Below, in pieces: positions 9,045-17,242 of a stretch of 64,000 nucleotides of DNA. This DNA comes from DASSFG01 sp035547915. GTDB lineage: Bacteria > Planctomycetota > Planctomycetia > Pirellulales > JAICIG01. The translations under genes and the position numbers were made by a program. How positions within the stretch are numbered: position 1 is the stretch's first letter; the number at the start of each line of letters is the position of its first letter. The notes under the pieces were generated by a model that ran no database searches, was not told the origin of the DNA, and worked only from the letters and a program-made list of their open reading frames with translations. Location of the stretch: assembly GCA_035547915.1 (NCBI GenBank), contig DASZTS010000027.1, positions 19,703 to 83,702 on the forward strand. The letters run 5' to 3'.

Positions 9045-9077
9045 CACCCCATGAGCACCCCATGACCACCCCATGAC
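9045..9077 (+). repeat. 11-bp tandem repeat (three units) carrying staggered start codons
   Basis: Three units of CACCCCATGA(G/C) lie at 9045-9055, 9056-9066 and 9067-9077. Each unit contributes an ATG in a different frame. The first two open four-codon minigenes (Met-Ser-Thr-Pro and Met-Thr-Thr-Pro) whose stop codons overlap the next ATG as ATGA. The third ATG (9073) starts the following 56-residue gene. Confidence 0.8.
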
Positions 9078-9243
9078 CCGACGGTTTCAGTTCAGCGTGC
9101 GAAGGTTGCTGGGGGTGATGCTGGCGGTTGCTCTTTGCTGTTCGCTATTCATCAACGTTCCGCCTGGGGCACTCGTCAGCCTTGGAGCGTTCGCGTTGTT
9201 TTCTTGGTCGTGGGCCTTTGACCTGACGCGCCTTTCACGGTAA
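9073..9243 (+). CDS. 56-residue RRFQF-type small membrane protein
   Basis: The product starts MTRRFQFSVRRLLGVMLAVA and consists almost entirely of hydrophobic sequence after the basic N-terminus: two membrane helices (about 12-28 and 33-50), the second ending WSWAFDLTRLSR. The N-terminal motif (T)RRFQFS(V/L)R is shared with the genes at 8615 and 9249 and the remnant at 28090, and is typical of very short planctomycete membrane proteins. The start codon is the third ATG of an 11-bp tandem repeat, with no Shine-Dalgarno sequence, suggesting coupling to the upstream minigenes. Function unknown. Confidence 0.6.
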   Translation: MTRRFQFSVRRLLGVMLAVALCCSLFINVPPGALVSLGAFALFSWSWAFDLTRLSR

Positions 9244-9248
9244 TCCCC

Positions 9249-9437
9249 ATGCTCCGCCCACAATTCACCGTCCGCGCGTTGCTGGTGCTGATGCTGACCT
9301 TGGCCTGTTTCTTTGGGGGGATTGGGTTTGAGCGGGAACGGCGCAGGCGAGAAGAGGCAGCAGCCCATACCGTCTCGGCTAAAACTAAATGGGACCTATT
9401 CCAGCGTGCCTTCCAGGGAGCGGAATCAAGGCCGTAG
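9249..9437 (+). CDS. 62-residue RRFQF-type small membrane protein
   Basis: The protein begins MLRPQFTVRALLVLMLTLAC and has one membrane segment followed by a short, very charged tail (FERERRRREEAAAHTVS). It starts five bases after the stop of the preceding 56-residue gene, so the two are probably one transcript with the frameshifted gene at 8615. The N-terminus is a variant of the same QF-x-(V/L)R-x-LL motif, which makes the three genes likely tandem paralogues or domain-sharing relatives. No function can be assigned. Confidence 0.6.
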   Translation: MLRPQFTVRALLVLMLTLACFFGGIGFERERRRREEAAAHTVSAKTKWDLFQRAFQGAESRP

Positions 9438-9616
9438 GAATAGCCCTCTGCCCACTTCCCAGGCACCCCGATAAACTAATCTTCCCGGTTTACGTTTGAC
9501 ATCCGGTCGGCAGCGCGGCTGTTGGGACACCACCGCAAAACTCCGGCGCTTGCACCCGTGCGGCGGCTCGATCAAGATAACGGCGATCACGTTCGCCCGC
9601 GCCCGCCCGGTCACAC

Positions 9617-10471
9617 ATGACGCCCCCCGCCTCGTTGCTCCAGGAAATCTGCACCCTCTTCGGGCAGCCTGTGGCCGGCAACCCCACGCAGTACATGGTG
9701 GAGAAGGCGTTCGCTCATCACGGCTTGGAGTGGCGTTACCTGACGCTGGAGGTGTCGCCGCAGGACCTGGCCGACGCCGTGCGCGGCATGCGGGCCATGG
9801 GCTTTCGCGGCGGCAACATCACGAAGCCGCACAAGGTGGCGGTCGTCTCCTGCTTGGACCGCCTGAGCGATGCGGCCGCCCTGATGGGTGCGGTCAATTG
9901 CATCGTGCGCGAGGAGCGGCTGCTCGTGGGCGAAAACACGGACGGCAAGGGATTCATGAAATCGCTGAGCGGCCTGACCGATCCGTCGGGCAAACGCGTC
10001 GTGCTGTTGGGGGCCGGGGGCGCGGCACGGGCCATCGGCGTCGAGCTGGCGCTGGCGGGCGCGGCCGGCATCACGGTCGTCAATCGTACGGCCGAACGGG
10101 GACAGCAACTCGTCGACCTGCTCAACTCCAAGACACACGCCGCGGCCAGTTTCGTCCCCTGGACGGGCGATTTTGCCATTCCGGGCGACGCCGAGATCGT
10201 GATCAATGCCACGAGCATCGGCATGAACGATCCCGATGCCCGCGTGCCGGTCGATTTTGGCGGCGCGGCGAAAACACTCGTCGCGGCCGATGTCGTGGCC
10301 AATCCGCCCGACACCCGCTTCCTGGCCGACGCCCGCGAGCACGGGGCGACGGTGCTCGACGGCCTGGGCATGATCGTGAACCAGGCGGCGATCGCCTTCC
10401 AGCTTTGGACGGGAATCGAGCCCGATACCGTCGTCATGCGTGAAGCCGTCGAAGAGTTTTTGGGGGTTTGA
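9617..10471 (+). CDS. aroE: Shikimate dehydrogenase (divergent substrate loop)
   Basis: This 284-residue protein has full-length AroE organisation. It would reduce 3-dehydroshikimate to shikimate with NADPH in the aromatic amino-acid pathway. Conserved features are NITKPHK with catalytic Lys73, GENTDGKGF with Asp109, and the nucleotide loop GAGGAARA (~133-140) followed by NRT (NADP-type). The usual N-terminal G-x-P-x-x-H-S-x-S-P shikimate-binding loop is replaced by GQPVAGNPTQ, so the two carboxylate-binding serines become Asn and Thr. The active-site Lys/Asp pair is intact, so activity is likely, but a changed substrate cannot be excluded. It is followed 46 bases later by an unrelated exported protein gene. 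Confidence 0.85.
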   Translation: MTPPASLLQEICTLFGQPVAGNPTQYMVEKAFAHHGLEWRYLTLEVSPQDLADAVRGMRAMGFRGGNITKPHKVAVVSCLDRLSDAAALMGAVNCIVREERLLVGENTDGKGFMKSLSGLTDPSGKRVVLLGAGGAARAIGVELALAGAAGITVVNRTAERGQQLVDLLNSKTHAAASFVPWTGDFAIPGDAEIVINATSIGMNDPDARVPVDFGGAAKTLVAADVVANPPDTRFLADAREHGATVLDGLGMIVNQAAIAFQLWTGIEPDTVVMREAVEEFLGV

Positions 10472-10517
10472 CCGCCGCCGCGCAGTCGGCGTCGGACTGG
10501 CAAGTTTGGAGCCGAGC

Positions 10518-12929
10518 ATGAGAGCCGTTGTCTGTGCCTTCGTCGTCTGCTGTTCGGCGGTGGCCGCCGCCCCGCCGCCGAAACCCGCGGCCGAAGAAGC
10601 GAACTCCGTCAGCCTGTTCGATCGCACGACGCTCGTCGGCTGGGATAACGGATCTCGCCCGGCAACCGGTTGGCGGATGGCCGACGGCGTACTGCAAGGC
10701 CAGGCCGATTCGTCGCCGCTGTTGTCGGGTTGGAGTTGGGGAGATGTCGAATTGAGCTTCCGCTGGCGAGCCGGCCGAGGCACGAAGTGGCGCTTCGTGC
10801 TGCGTGGTCTGCCGACGGGAGAATCGCTCGGTGAGGTCCGATTGAGTACCGGTGCGACGAGCGCGGCGAATGCCTCGCAGGAGACGGGCAGACCGAGCAG
10901 GCTTGATATCGAGGTTCCATCGACCGCCGACGGCTGGCAGGCAACCGTGGTGAAACGCCGGGGAGACCGGCTCGAGGTGACGAGCGGCAGGTCTTCGGCC
11001 GCGCTGACGATCGGCGCCGCGCGATTCGCTTTGGAGCTGTCGCTCAGCGGAGGTGATGGTTCGCTCGCCGATCTGCGGGCGGTCGAACCGGCCGGTGACC
11101 CGCTCTACAACGGCAAGGACCTCGGCGGTTGGTGGACTCCGGGGAATCTCGACTCGTGGCGACCCGAGCCCGACGGCATCGTCTGCGTCAACAACAACGG
11201 CAACTACTTGCGCACCGAACGGGAGTACGCCAACTTCACGCTCTCGTTCGGCTACAAGATGGCCCGCGGCGGCAATTCGGGCATCGGCATCCGTACGGCT
11301 CGTGAGGGCTGGCCCTCGGGCGATGGCATGGAACTGCAAATGCTCGACGAGACGGATGGCACGCCGATCACGCGGCACTCGACGATGGCCATCTATGGGA
11401 ATCTCGAACCGCTCGCGCGGGCCGACCGTTCGCAGGAGTGGAACCGCGTGGTGATCAAGGCCGAAGGGTACATGATCTCGGCCTGGGTCAACGGCGTGCT
11501 CGTGCAACACGCCAACACGTCGGAATTGCCCGAACTGCGGCGGCGAAACCTCAAAGGTTGGATCGGCCTCCAAGATCACGGTGCTCGCACCGAGTTCCGC
11601 GATTTGCGGGTGCTCGCAGCGCCCGATGGCCTCGGGCTGCCGGCATGGCAAACACCGCGTTCGCAAGACGGCTCGCAGCTCGTGCTCGAACGATTGATGA
11701 ACCCGGAGCGGCTGGCCATCGCCGACGGTTTTGGTTCCGGCGCCGTGGCCGGTCATGCGCAGGGCAAGGACGAGCGGGTGCTGGCCGAACTGGCGGGGCC
11801 CGCGGCGGTGGTGGTCTTCTCGCGCAGCAACCAGGCGGGGCAGCTCGCGTTCTACTTCGACGGCGAATCGGAGCCGCGCTTGCAGTGCCCGGCCGACAAG
11901 TTGCACGAACACCTGCCGTTCGTCGGCCAGGACGTGCAACCGCTCCTCACCTATTTGCCCTTTCGCCGATCGCTCAGAGTAACGGTGCGTGACGTGGGTC
12001 CGAAACGGGTCGATTACCGGCTCGATTACGTGACGTTCCCCGCCAGCGTGTCGCTGGAGGATTTTGGAGATGTGGAGCGAGGCTTATGCGTCGCTCGCGG
12101 GCTGCTGCCGGCCCTTTCGTACCGCAACGAACAGTTGGGATGGGGCACGCATCGCGAAGCCGACCCGTTGCCGCGCGCCGGGTTGGAGAACCAGAAAGTC
12201 GACGAGCAGGACCGGGTGAAATTCGTCGATTTGAAGGGACCGGGCATCGTCGAGTGGACAAAACTGATCGCTGCTCCGTCGCTGTTGAACGACGACGATC
12301 TGTGGCTCGAAGTCACGGTCGACGGCGAATCCGAACCGGCGATCGCCGCGCCGGTCCGTTATTTCTTTCCCGGCCTGGCAGGAGGCAACTATCCGAACTA
12401 CGCCGTGCTCAATCGCAACGGCTGGACGAACATGCTGCCGCTCCCCTACCGTTCGCGATTGACGATCGCCGTGGCCAATCATGGCCGCCGCCCCGTGCAG
12501 CCGGTCGGTCTGCAAGTGTCGTATCAGCCGCTCGAAGACGCGAACGATCCGCGCCTCGCGCGCCGGCTGCGCGGCCTGTTCGAGACCGAGGCCGGATCGT
12601 CCGCCGAGCGCTCGTGGGTCAAAACATCGGGGAGCGGACGGCTCATCGGCCTGGTGACGCAATGTGCCAAGAAGATGGCCGGCGTCGACTCGCTCACGAT
12701 CGACGGCCGACCGCAAGACGGTTGGCATTCGCCCGACTGGCAATCGTTGTTGGGTATTGGCGCAGGCACCGCCGACGAGCGTCACAGCCTGAGCGGCCGG
12801 CAGGGGGAATTTCAATGGCGGTTCTTCTTGCTGGCTCCGCCCGAATTCCGCGACTCGCTGGAGCTGCGTGCCACCGACGGCCCTCCGCTCGGCAACCGCC
12901 TGGCCCTGTTCTTGCTCGACGCCCGATAA
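10518..12929 (+). CDS. Exported multidomain protein with two DUF1080 (glycoside-hydrolase-like) domains
   Basis: The protein has 803 residues from ATG 10518, which has GGAG seven bases upstream and a signal peptide (MRAVVCAFVVCCSAVAAAPP). Two DUF1080 (3-keto-disaccharide hydrolase-like, LamG-fold) modules follow. The first is weak (~30-195). The second is clear (~195-370) with LYNGKDLGGWWTPG, GNSGIGIRT and GWIGLQDHGA motifs. The remaining ~430 residues contain two beta-rich blocks, with KGPGIVEWTKLIAAP reminiscent of DUF2961/GH172 proteins; that assignment is my inference. The protein probably acts on or binds carbohydrate outside the cytoplasm. It ends 18 bases from the convergent aguA gene. 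Confidence 0.75.
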   Translation: MRAVVCAFVVCCSAVAAAPPPKPAAEEANSVSLFDRTTLVGWDNGSRPATGWRMADGVLQGQADSSPLLSGWSWGDVELSFRWRAGRGTKWRFVLRGLPTGESLGEVRLSTGATSAANASQETGRPSRLDIEVPSTADGWQATVVKRRGDRLEVTSGRSSAALTIGAARFALELSLSGGDGSLADLRAVEPAGDPLYNGKDLGGWWTPGNLDSWRPEPDGIVCVNNNGNYLRTEREYANFTLSFGYKMARGGNSGIGIRTAREGWPSGDGMELQMLDETDGTPITRHSTMAIYGNLEPLARADRSQEWNRVVIKAEGYMISAWVNGVLVQHANTSELPELRRRNLKGWIGLQDHGARTEFRDLRVLAAPDGLGLPAWQTPRSQDGSQLVLERLMNPERLAIADGFGSGAVAGHAQGKDERVLAELAGPAAVVVFSRSNQAGQLAFYFDGESEPRLQCPADKLHEHLPFVGQDVQPLLTYLPFRRSLRVTVRDVGPKRVDYRLDYVTFPASVSLEDFGDVERGLCVARGLLPALSYRNEQLGWGTHREADPLPRAGLENQKVDEQDRVKFVDLKGPGIVEWTKLIAAPSLLNDDDLWLEVTVDGESEPAIAAPVRYFFPGLAGGNYPNYAVLNRNGWTNMLPLPYRSRLTIAVANHGRRPVQPVGLQVSYQPLEDANDPRLARRLRGLFETEAGSSAERSWVKTSGSGRLIGLVTQCAKKMAGVDSLTIDGRPQDGWHSPDWQSLLGIGAGTADERHSLSGRQGEFQWRFFLLAPPEFRDSLELRATDGPPLGNRLALFLLDAR

Positions 12930-12947
12930 CGCACGCCGACGTGCATC

Positions 12948-13985
12948 TCAGCCGGCCGGCTCCTGCTGCGTGATGCAATGGAAGGCACCCAGGCCCCAGG
13001 CCAGTTCCACGGCGCGAAGGCCACAAATCCGCCGATCGGGGAAGAGCCGCGTCAGCGTCTCGATGGCCGTCGCGTCGGTCGGCTGGCCGAACTGCGGCAC
13101 GACGACGAGACCGTTGGCGATATAGAAATTCATATAGCTCGTCGGCAGGCGATGTTCGCCGTGGAAGACGGGTGCGGGCATGGGCAGCTTGACGATTTCC
13201 AGCGGGCGGCCCTGTTCGTCACTCGCCGCCTGCAACCGTGCGAGGTTGTCGCGCAGCGGTTCGTAGTTGATGTCCCGCGGATTGCTTTCGACGGCCGCGA
13301 CCACGGTCCGTGGCGACACGAAGCGGGCCAACTCGTCGATGTGTCCGTCGGTGTCGTCGCCCACGATGCCGCCGCCCAGCCAGATCACGTGTCGCGCACC
13401 GCAATAGTCGGCCAGGTAGCGTTCGATCTCCTCGCGCGTCATCCCCGCATTGCGATTGGGATTGAGCAGGCATTGCTCGGTGGTGAGCAGGCTGCCGCTG
13501 CCGTTGACGTCGATCGCGCCCCCCTCCAACACGATGCCCGGTTCGAAGCGGCGGCGGCCCAGCAGGTCGGCGATGCCGCGCGGCACCTGCTGGTCGAGAT
13601 CGAAGGGCGGGTACTTGCCGCCCCAGGCGTTGTAGCCCCAATGGACGAGCGCCGGCTCGGCGTCGGCCGGACCGCTGAGAAACGTCGGACCGTGATCGCG
13701 CATCCAGGCGTCGTTGGTCGGGATGTCGTGCAGCGTGACTCGCGGCAGATCTCCGACCAGGCGACGGGCCTCGCTCAACACGGCAGCGCCGCCCGCCAGA
13801 ATGTGCACGGGCTCGGCCGTAGAGAGCACGCGGACCAACTCGGCCCAGATTCCGGGCACCGGCTCGAATTGCTCCGGCCAAGAGTTGCGGTTGTGCGGCC
13901 AAGAGAGCCAGGTCGCCGCGTGCCGCTCCCATTCCGCGGGCATGCGGTAACCGAGATGGGCCGGAACGCTGGAAGCGTGCACCAA
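12948..13985 (-). CDS. aguA: Agmatine deiminase
   Basis: This 345-residue member of the Porphyromonas-type peptidyl-arginine deiminase family hydrolyses agmatine to N-carbamoylputrescine and ammonia. Characteristic motifs are MPAEWERHAATWLSWPHN near the N-terminus, NDAWMRDHGPTF, WGGNAWGGK-like NAWGGKYPPFDLD, GGAIDVNGSGSLLTTEQCLL, and GGGIVGDDTDGHIDELARF. The nucleophilic Cys337 sits in GAFHCITQQEP near the C-terminus, as in the family. The start used is TTG 13985 with GGGG eight bases upstream; a GTG follows directly and ATG 13943 is an alternative. It lies 15 bases downstream of aguB in the same operon, giving a complete two-step route to putrescine. Confidence 0.93.
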   Translation of the reverse strand: MVHASSVPAHLGYRMPAEWERHAATWLSWPHNRNSWPEQFEPVPGIWAELVRVLSTAEPVHILAGGAAVLSEARRLVGDLPRVTLHDIPTNDAWMRDHGPTFLSGPADAEPALVHWGYNAWGGKYPPFDLDQQVPRGIADLLGRRRFEPGIVLEGGAIDVNGSGSLLTTEQCLLNPNRNAGMTREEIERYLADYCGARHVIWLGGGIVGDDTDGHIDELARFVSPRTVVAAVESNPRDINYEPLRDNLARLQAASDEQGRPLEIVKLPMPAPVFHGEHRLPTSYMNFYIANGLVVVPQFGQPTDATAIETLTRLFPDRRICGLRAVELAWGLGAFHCITQQEPAG

Positions 13986-14000
13986 GACGAAGTACCCCTG

Positions 14001-14912
14001 TTAATCGAGATACCGCTTGACGAGGTCGCCGTAGGCGTCGATGCGGCGGTCACGCAAGAACGGCCAATGGGTGCGGACCACGTCGATCTGGTCGAGGTTG
14101 CACTCGACGACGAGCGTGGCTTCGGCATTGTGGTCGGCCCGGGCCAGCACATTGCCGTTCGGGTCGGCCACGAACGAGGCCCCCCAGAATTCGATATTCC
14201 CTTCCATGCCCGTGCGGTTGACGGCCGCCACGAACACTCCGTTGGCGATGGCGTGGCTGCGCATCATCGTCTCCCAGGCCGAGTGCTGGCTGACGCCAAA
14301 CTCGGCCTTCTCGCTGGGGTGCCAACCGATCGCCGTCGGATAGAAGAGGATCTGTGCCCCGGTCAGCGCCGTGAGGCGGGCGGCCTCGGGATACCATTGG
14401 TCCCAGCACACGCACACGCCGGCCCGCCCGTAGCGCGTGTCGCAACTCCTGAAGCCCAGATCGCCCGGCGTGAAATAGAATTTTTCGTAGTAGAGCGGAT
14501 CGTCGGGGATGTGCATCTTGCGATACAGACCGACCTGTTCGCCATCGGCATCGAACACGACCGCCGTGTTGTGATAGAGCCCGGGGGCGCGGCGCTCGAA
14601 GAGCGAACCGATGATCGCCACGCCATGCTCGCGCGCGGCCGCCGCCAACGCTTCGCTCGTCGGGCCGGGGATCGGCTCCGCGTCGCCAAAACGGGCATGG
14701 TCTTCCGACTGACAGAAATACTCGCCCGCGAACAACTCTTGCAGGCAGACGATCTGCGCCCCGGCCGCGGCGGCTTCGGCGATGCGCGACAGCGCCTTGC
14801 GCAGGTTCGGCTCTTTCTCGCGCGTGCAGTTCATCTGCACCAGACCGATCGTCACCTTCGACGGCGGCGCGGCACGCGGCGATCGTTCCTCTTTTCGTTT
14901 CGACGGCATCAT
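14001..14912 (-). CDS. aguB: N-carbamoylputrescine amidohydrolase
   Basis: This 303-residue nitrilase-superfamily enzyme converts N-carbamoylputrescine to putrescine, CO2 and ammonia. The catalytic triad is visible as Glu59 (CLQELFAGEYF), Lys132 (YRKMHIPDD) and Cys169 (CVCWDQWYPEAAR). The stretch GPGLYHN-like APGLYHNTAVVFDADG and the C-terminal HWPFLRDRRIDAYGDL are typical of the AguB group. It starts with two consecutive ATG codons (14912 and 14909) after a weak ribosome-binding region. It is the promoter-proximal gene of the aguB-aguA pair and is divergent from bioF, whose start lies only about 50 bases away, so the promoters must overlap in this short gap. Confidence 0.93.
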   Translation of the reverse strand: MMPSKRKEERSPRAAPPSKVTIGLVQMNCTREKEPNLRKALSRIAEAAAAGAQIVCLQELFAGEYFCQSEDHARFGDAEPIPGPTSEALAAAAREHGVAIIGSLFERRAPGLYHNTAVVFDADGEQVGLYRKMHIPDDPLYYEKFYFTPGDLGFRSCDTRYGRAGVCVCWDQWYPEAARLTALTGAQILFYPTAIGWHPSEKAEFGVSQHSAWETMMRSHAIANGVFVAAVNRTGMEGNIEFWGASFVADPNGNVLARADHNAEATLVVECNLDQIDVVRTHWPFLRDRRIDAYGDLVKRYLD

Positions 14913-14961
14913 GTTTTGATGGTAGCGTAGCAGGCACGAGTAGAGAATGGGGCGTTCGACT

Positions 14962-16140
14962 ATGAAACGATCACACGACGCGTTGGCTTGGATCGACCGC
15001 GAATTGGCGGTGCTCTCCGAACGCGACCTGCTGCGCCGGCTGCGGACGCACGGGGGACGGCAGGGCGCCGTGCTCGAATTCGGCGGACGCGAGTTGATCA
15101 ACTTCGGATCGAACGACTACTTGGGGCTGGCCGGCGATCCGCGCTTGGCCGTGGCTGCCAAGATCGGGCTCGATGAAGAGGGCTGCGGGAGTGGAGCGAG
15201 CCCGCTGTTGGTCGGGCATAGTTCCGCGCTGGCGCGGCTCGAGCAGCGGCTGGCGACGTTCGAGGGGACGGAAGCGGCCGTTGTCTTTCCGTCGGGCTTC
15301 GCGGCGAACCTGGGAACGATCGGGGCGCTCGTCGGACCGGGCGACGCCGTGTTCAGCGACGAGTTGAACCATGCCAGCATCGTCGACGGTTGCCGGCTTT
15401 CGCGGGCACAGGTCCACATCTATCCGCACGGCGATTGCGGCGCGCTCGAATCGCAATTGGAGGCGGCCAAGTCCTTTCGGCGGCGCCTCGTCGTCACCGA
15501 CAGCCTGTTCAGCATGGACGGCGACGCGGCGCCGCTGGCCGAGTTGGCGCGGCTCGCCGACCAATACAAGGCCATGCTCATGGTCGACGAAGCGCACGCC
15601 ACGGGTGTTTTCGGGCCGCAGGGGCGCGGCGTCTGCGAGTGGCTGGGCATCGAAGACCACGTGGCGGTGCGCGTCGGCACGCTCAGCAAGGCACTCGGCG
15701 CGGCCGGCGGATTCGTTTGCGGCCCCCGCTCGCTCATCGAATGGCTGGTCAACCGCGCGCGGCCCTATGTCTTTTCCACGGCCTTGCCGCCGCCCATCGC
15801 CGCGGCAGGCATCGCCGCCGTCGACATCGTTGGGCAAGAGCCGGCCCGGCGGACCGATCTTCTCCGCCGAGCCCAGTGGCTGCGTGCGGAACTGACCGCC
15901 CGGGGGTGGTCGACCGGCGACTCGACGAGCCACATCGTGCCGTTGGTCGTGGGTGAAGCTCGGCGGGCGTTGGAACTGTCGGCGCGGCTGGCCGACGGCG
16001 GCGTCTGGGTGCCGGCCATTCGCCCGCCCAGCGTGCCCGCAGACGGCTCGCGACTGCGCATCAGCCTGTGTCATGGCCACGACGAGACCATGTTGGGGGC
16101 CTTGTTGGCCGCCTTGGACCGCACTGCGTCGGTCCGCTGA
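14962..16140 (+). CDS. bioF: 8-amino-7-oxononanoate synthase (biotin synthesis)
   Basis: This 392-residue PLP enzyme of the alpha-oxoamine synthase family condenses L-alanine with pimeloyl thioester in biotin synthesis. Visible motifs are NFGSNDYLGLAGDPRL, EGCGSGASPLLVGHSSALARLE, DELNHASIVDG, TDSLFSMDGDAAPL, VDEAHATGVFGPQGRG and the PLP-lysine loop GTLSKALGAAGG (Lys243). All catalytic histidines and the VDEAH aspartate are present. ATG 14962 has GGGG nine bases upstream; ATG 14947 in the same frame is possible. Other KBL/SPT-type enzymes share this fold, but the length and motifs fit BioF best. No other bio genes are in the window. A palindromic repeat begins at its stop codon. Confidence 0.88.
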   Translation: MKRSHDALAWIDRELAVLSERDLLRRLRTHGGRQGAVLEFGGRELINFGSNDYLGLAGDPRLAVAAKIGLDEEGCGSGASPLLVGHSSALARLEQRLATFEGTEAAVVFPSGFAANLGTIGALVGPGDAVFSDELNHASIVDGCRLSRAQVHIYPHGDCGALESQLEAAKSFRRRLVVTDSLFSMDGDAAPLAELARLADQYKAMLMVDEAHATGVFGPQGRGVCEWLGIEDHVAVRVGTLSKALGAAGGFVCGPRSLIEWLVNRARPYVFSTALPPPIAAAGIAAVDIVGQEPARRTDLLRRAQWLRAELTARGWSTGDSTSHIVPLVVGEARRALELSARLADGGVWVPAIRPPSVPADGSRLRISLCHGHDETMLGALLAALDRTASVR

Positions 16141-16212
16141 GAGCGGCCGACAAGACCCGAAAGCGGGAGCGCCGTGGGAGAAAGAAGCGGCGGTGGAACG
16201 CCGATCTTTCCG
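16138..16212 (+). repeat. Dispersed palindromic intergenic repeat, copy B (3' part diverged)
   Basis: The copy begins with the bioF stop codon itself (TGAGAGCGGCCGACAA) and continues through GGAGCGCCGTGGGAGAAA and GGAACGCCGATCTTTCCG, matching the left half and centre of the family. The right terminal block is diverged or lost beyond about 16212. Confidence 0.7.
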
Positions 16213-16283
16213 TATTCGTTCGGCCGATCGGCCAGATTACGCCAGCCCGTGCGGAATGAAAGCGCCGCCGCGTCGTCCTATCC

Positions 16284-16778
16284 ATGATGACCCCAACCCA
16301 GGTCGCGAGCCTGATCGACAAACACGCCGCCACCCTGGTGCTGTTTGCGCGGCAGTGGTGCCGAGAGCCCGAAGACGTGGTGCAGGATGCGTTTGTGAAA
16401 CTCGTCCGGCAGCGTCAGCCGCCCTTGGACGCGGTGGCCTGGCTGTACCGCGTGGTCCGTAACGGCGCGATCGATGCGGGCAAGACGGCCCAGCGGCGGA
16501 AACGCCGCGAAACGGTCGTCTCGCGGCCCGAGCGGTGGTTCGTCGAAGACGAGATCGACGGGCTCGACGCGGAGACGGCCGTGGCCGCACTCGAGCGGCT
16601 CGCCGGCGAGGAACGCGAGGTCATCGTGGCCCGATATTGGGGTGGCTTGAGTTTTGAACAGATCGCGGCGATGGTCGGCTGCTCGGCCAGCACGGCCTTC
16701 CGCCGCTATACCTCCGCTCTGGAACAACTTCGCCGGAATTTGGGGATACCATGTCCGAACCGCTCATCGAACGCCTGA
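16284..16778 (+). CDS. ECF-type RNA polymerase sigma factor
   Basis: This 164-residue protein has the two-domain layout of extracytoplasmic-function sigma factors. Region 2 lies at about residues 10-75 (CREPEDVVQDAFVKLVRQ and AWLYRVVRNGAIDAGKTAQR). Region 4 lies at ~105-155 with the helix-turn-helix LSFEQIAAMVGCSASTAFRRY. The YWGGLSFEQIA segment is typical of region 4.1. It overlaps the following gene by 28 bases. That gene encodes a small single-span membrane protein and is the natural candidate for its anti-sigma factor. No target promoter motif could be identified from one locus. Confidence 0.9.
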   Translation: MMTPTQVASLIDKHAATLVLFARQWCREPEDVVQDAFVKLVRQRQPPLDAVAWLYRVVRNGAIDAGKTAQRRKRRETVVSRPERWFVEDEIDGLDAETAVAALERLAGEEREVIVARYWGGLSFEQIAAMVGCSASTAFRRYTSALEQLRRNLGIPCPNRSSNA

Positions 16779-17161
16779 GTCGTTTCACTCCCGCCGCCAG
16801 CGGCCTCGATCGCGACGCATTGCTGTTCGCGGCCGGCCGCGGTTCCGCGCGGCCGAACCGCGGCTGGATGCTGCTTTCCGGCTTCTTGGCCACGACCCAG
16901 CTCGTCGCGTTGGGGCTCTTCTTGCCGCAGGCGGCCGGATGGAACCGGTCATCCGCCGGGGCGATTGCCGTGCGGCCCACGCCGCCCCTGGCAAGCAGTC
17001 GGACGGAGCCGGATGCGGTGGCCGATCCGCGCATCTGGACGGTCCGCCATGACCTGGACGAGGTTCGGCTCCAGGAGCGCCTCGGCGAATCGCTCGTACT
17101 CTCCGACACCGAACCGGTTCTGCGCGCGTTCGGCGATCCGCAGTCCGCCGCGGTGAACTGA
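16751..17161 (+). CDS. Small single-span membrane protein, candidate partner of the ECF sigma factor
   Basis: This 136-residue protein has a short N-terminal cytoplasmic part (~38 residues, MSEPLIERLSRFTPAASGLD), one membrane helix (MLLSGFLATTQLVALGLFLP) and an extracytoplasmic tail with a degenerate DLDEVRLQERLGESLVL helix. The start lies inside the sigma-factor gene (28-base overlap), a layout strongly associated with anti-sigma factors. However, there is no H-x3-C-x2-C zinc anti-sigma motif and the cytoplasmic domain is unusually short. The anti-sigma role is therefore inference from position. No database family is recognised. Confidence 0.7.
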   Translation: MSEPLIERLSRFTPAASGLDRDALLFAAGRGSARPNRGWMLLSGFLATTQLVALGLFLPQAAGWNRSSAGAIAVRPTPPLASSRTEPDAVADPRIWTVRHDLDEVRLQERLGESLVLSDTEPVLRAFGDPQSAAVN

Positions 17162-17242
17162 TCATCTATCCGAAGTGGCGTTTGAAAGGACGCCCCTTAT
17201 CGTTTTGTGTTGCCGCTGTCGCATTTTTTCCCAGGAGATGCT

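Noticed and set aside
12978..14930. Long plus-strand open frame opposite aguA and aguB
   Set aside because: Both opposite genes have complete catalytic motifs; this frame has none and is an artefact of high GC.
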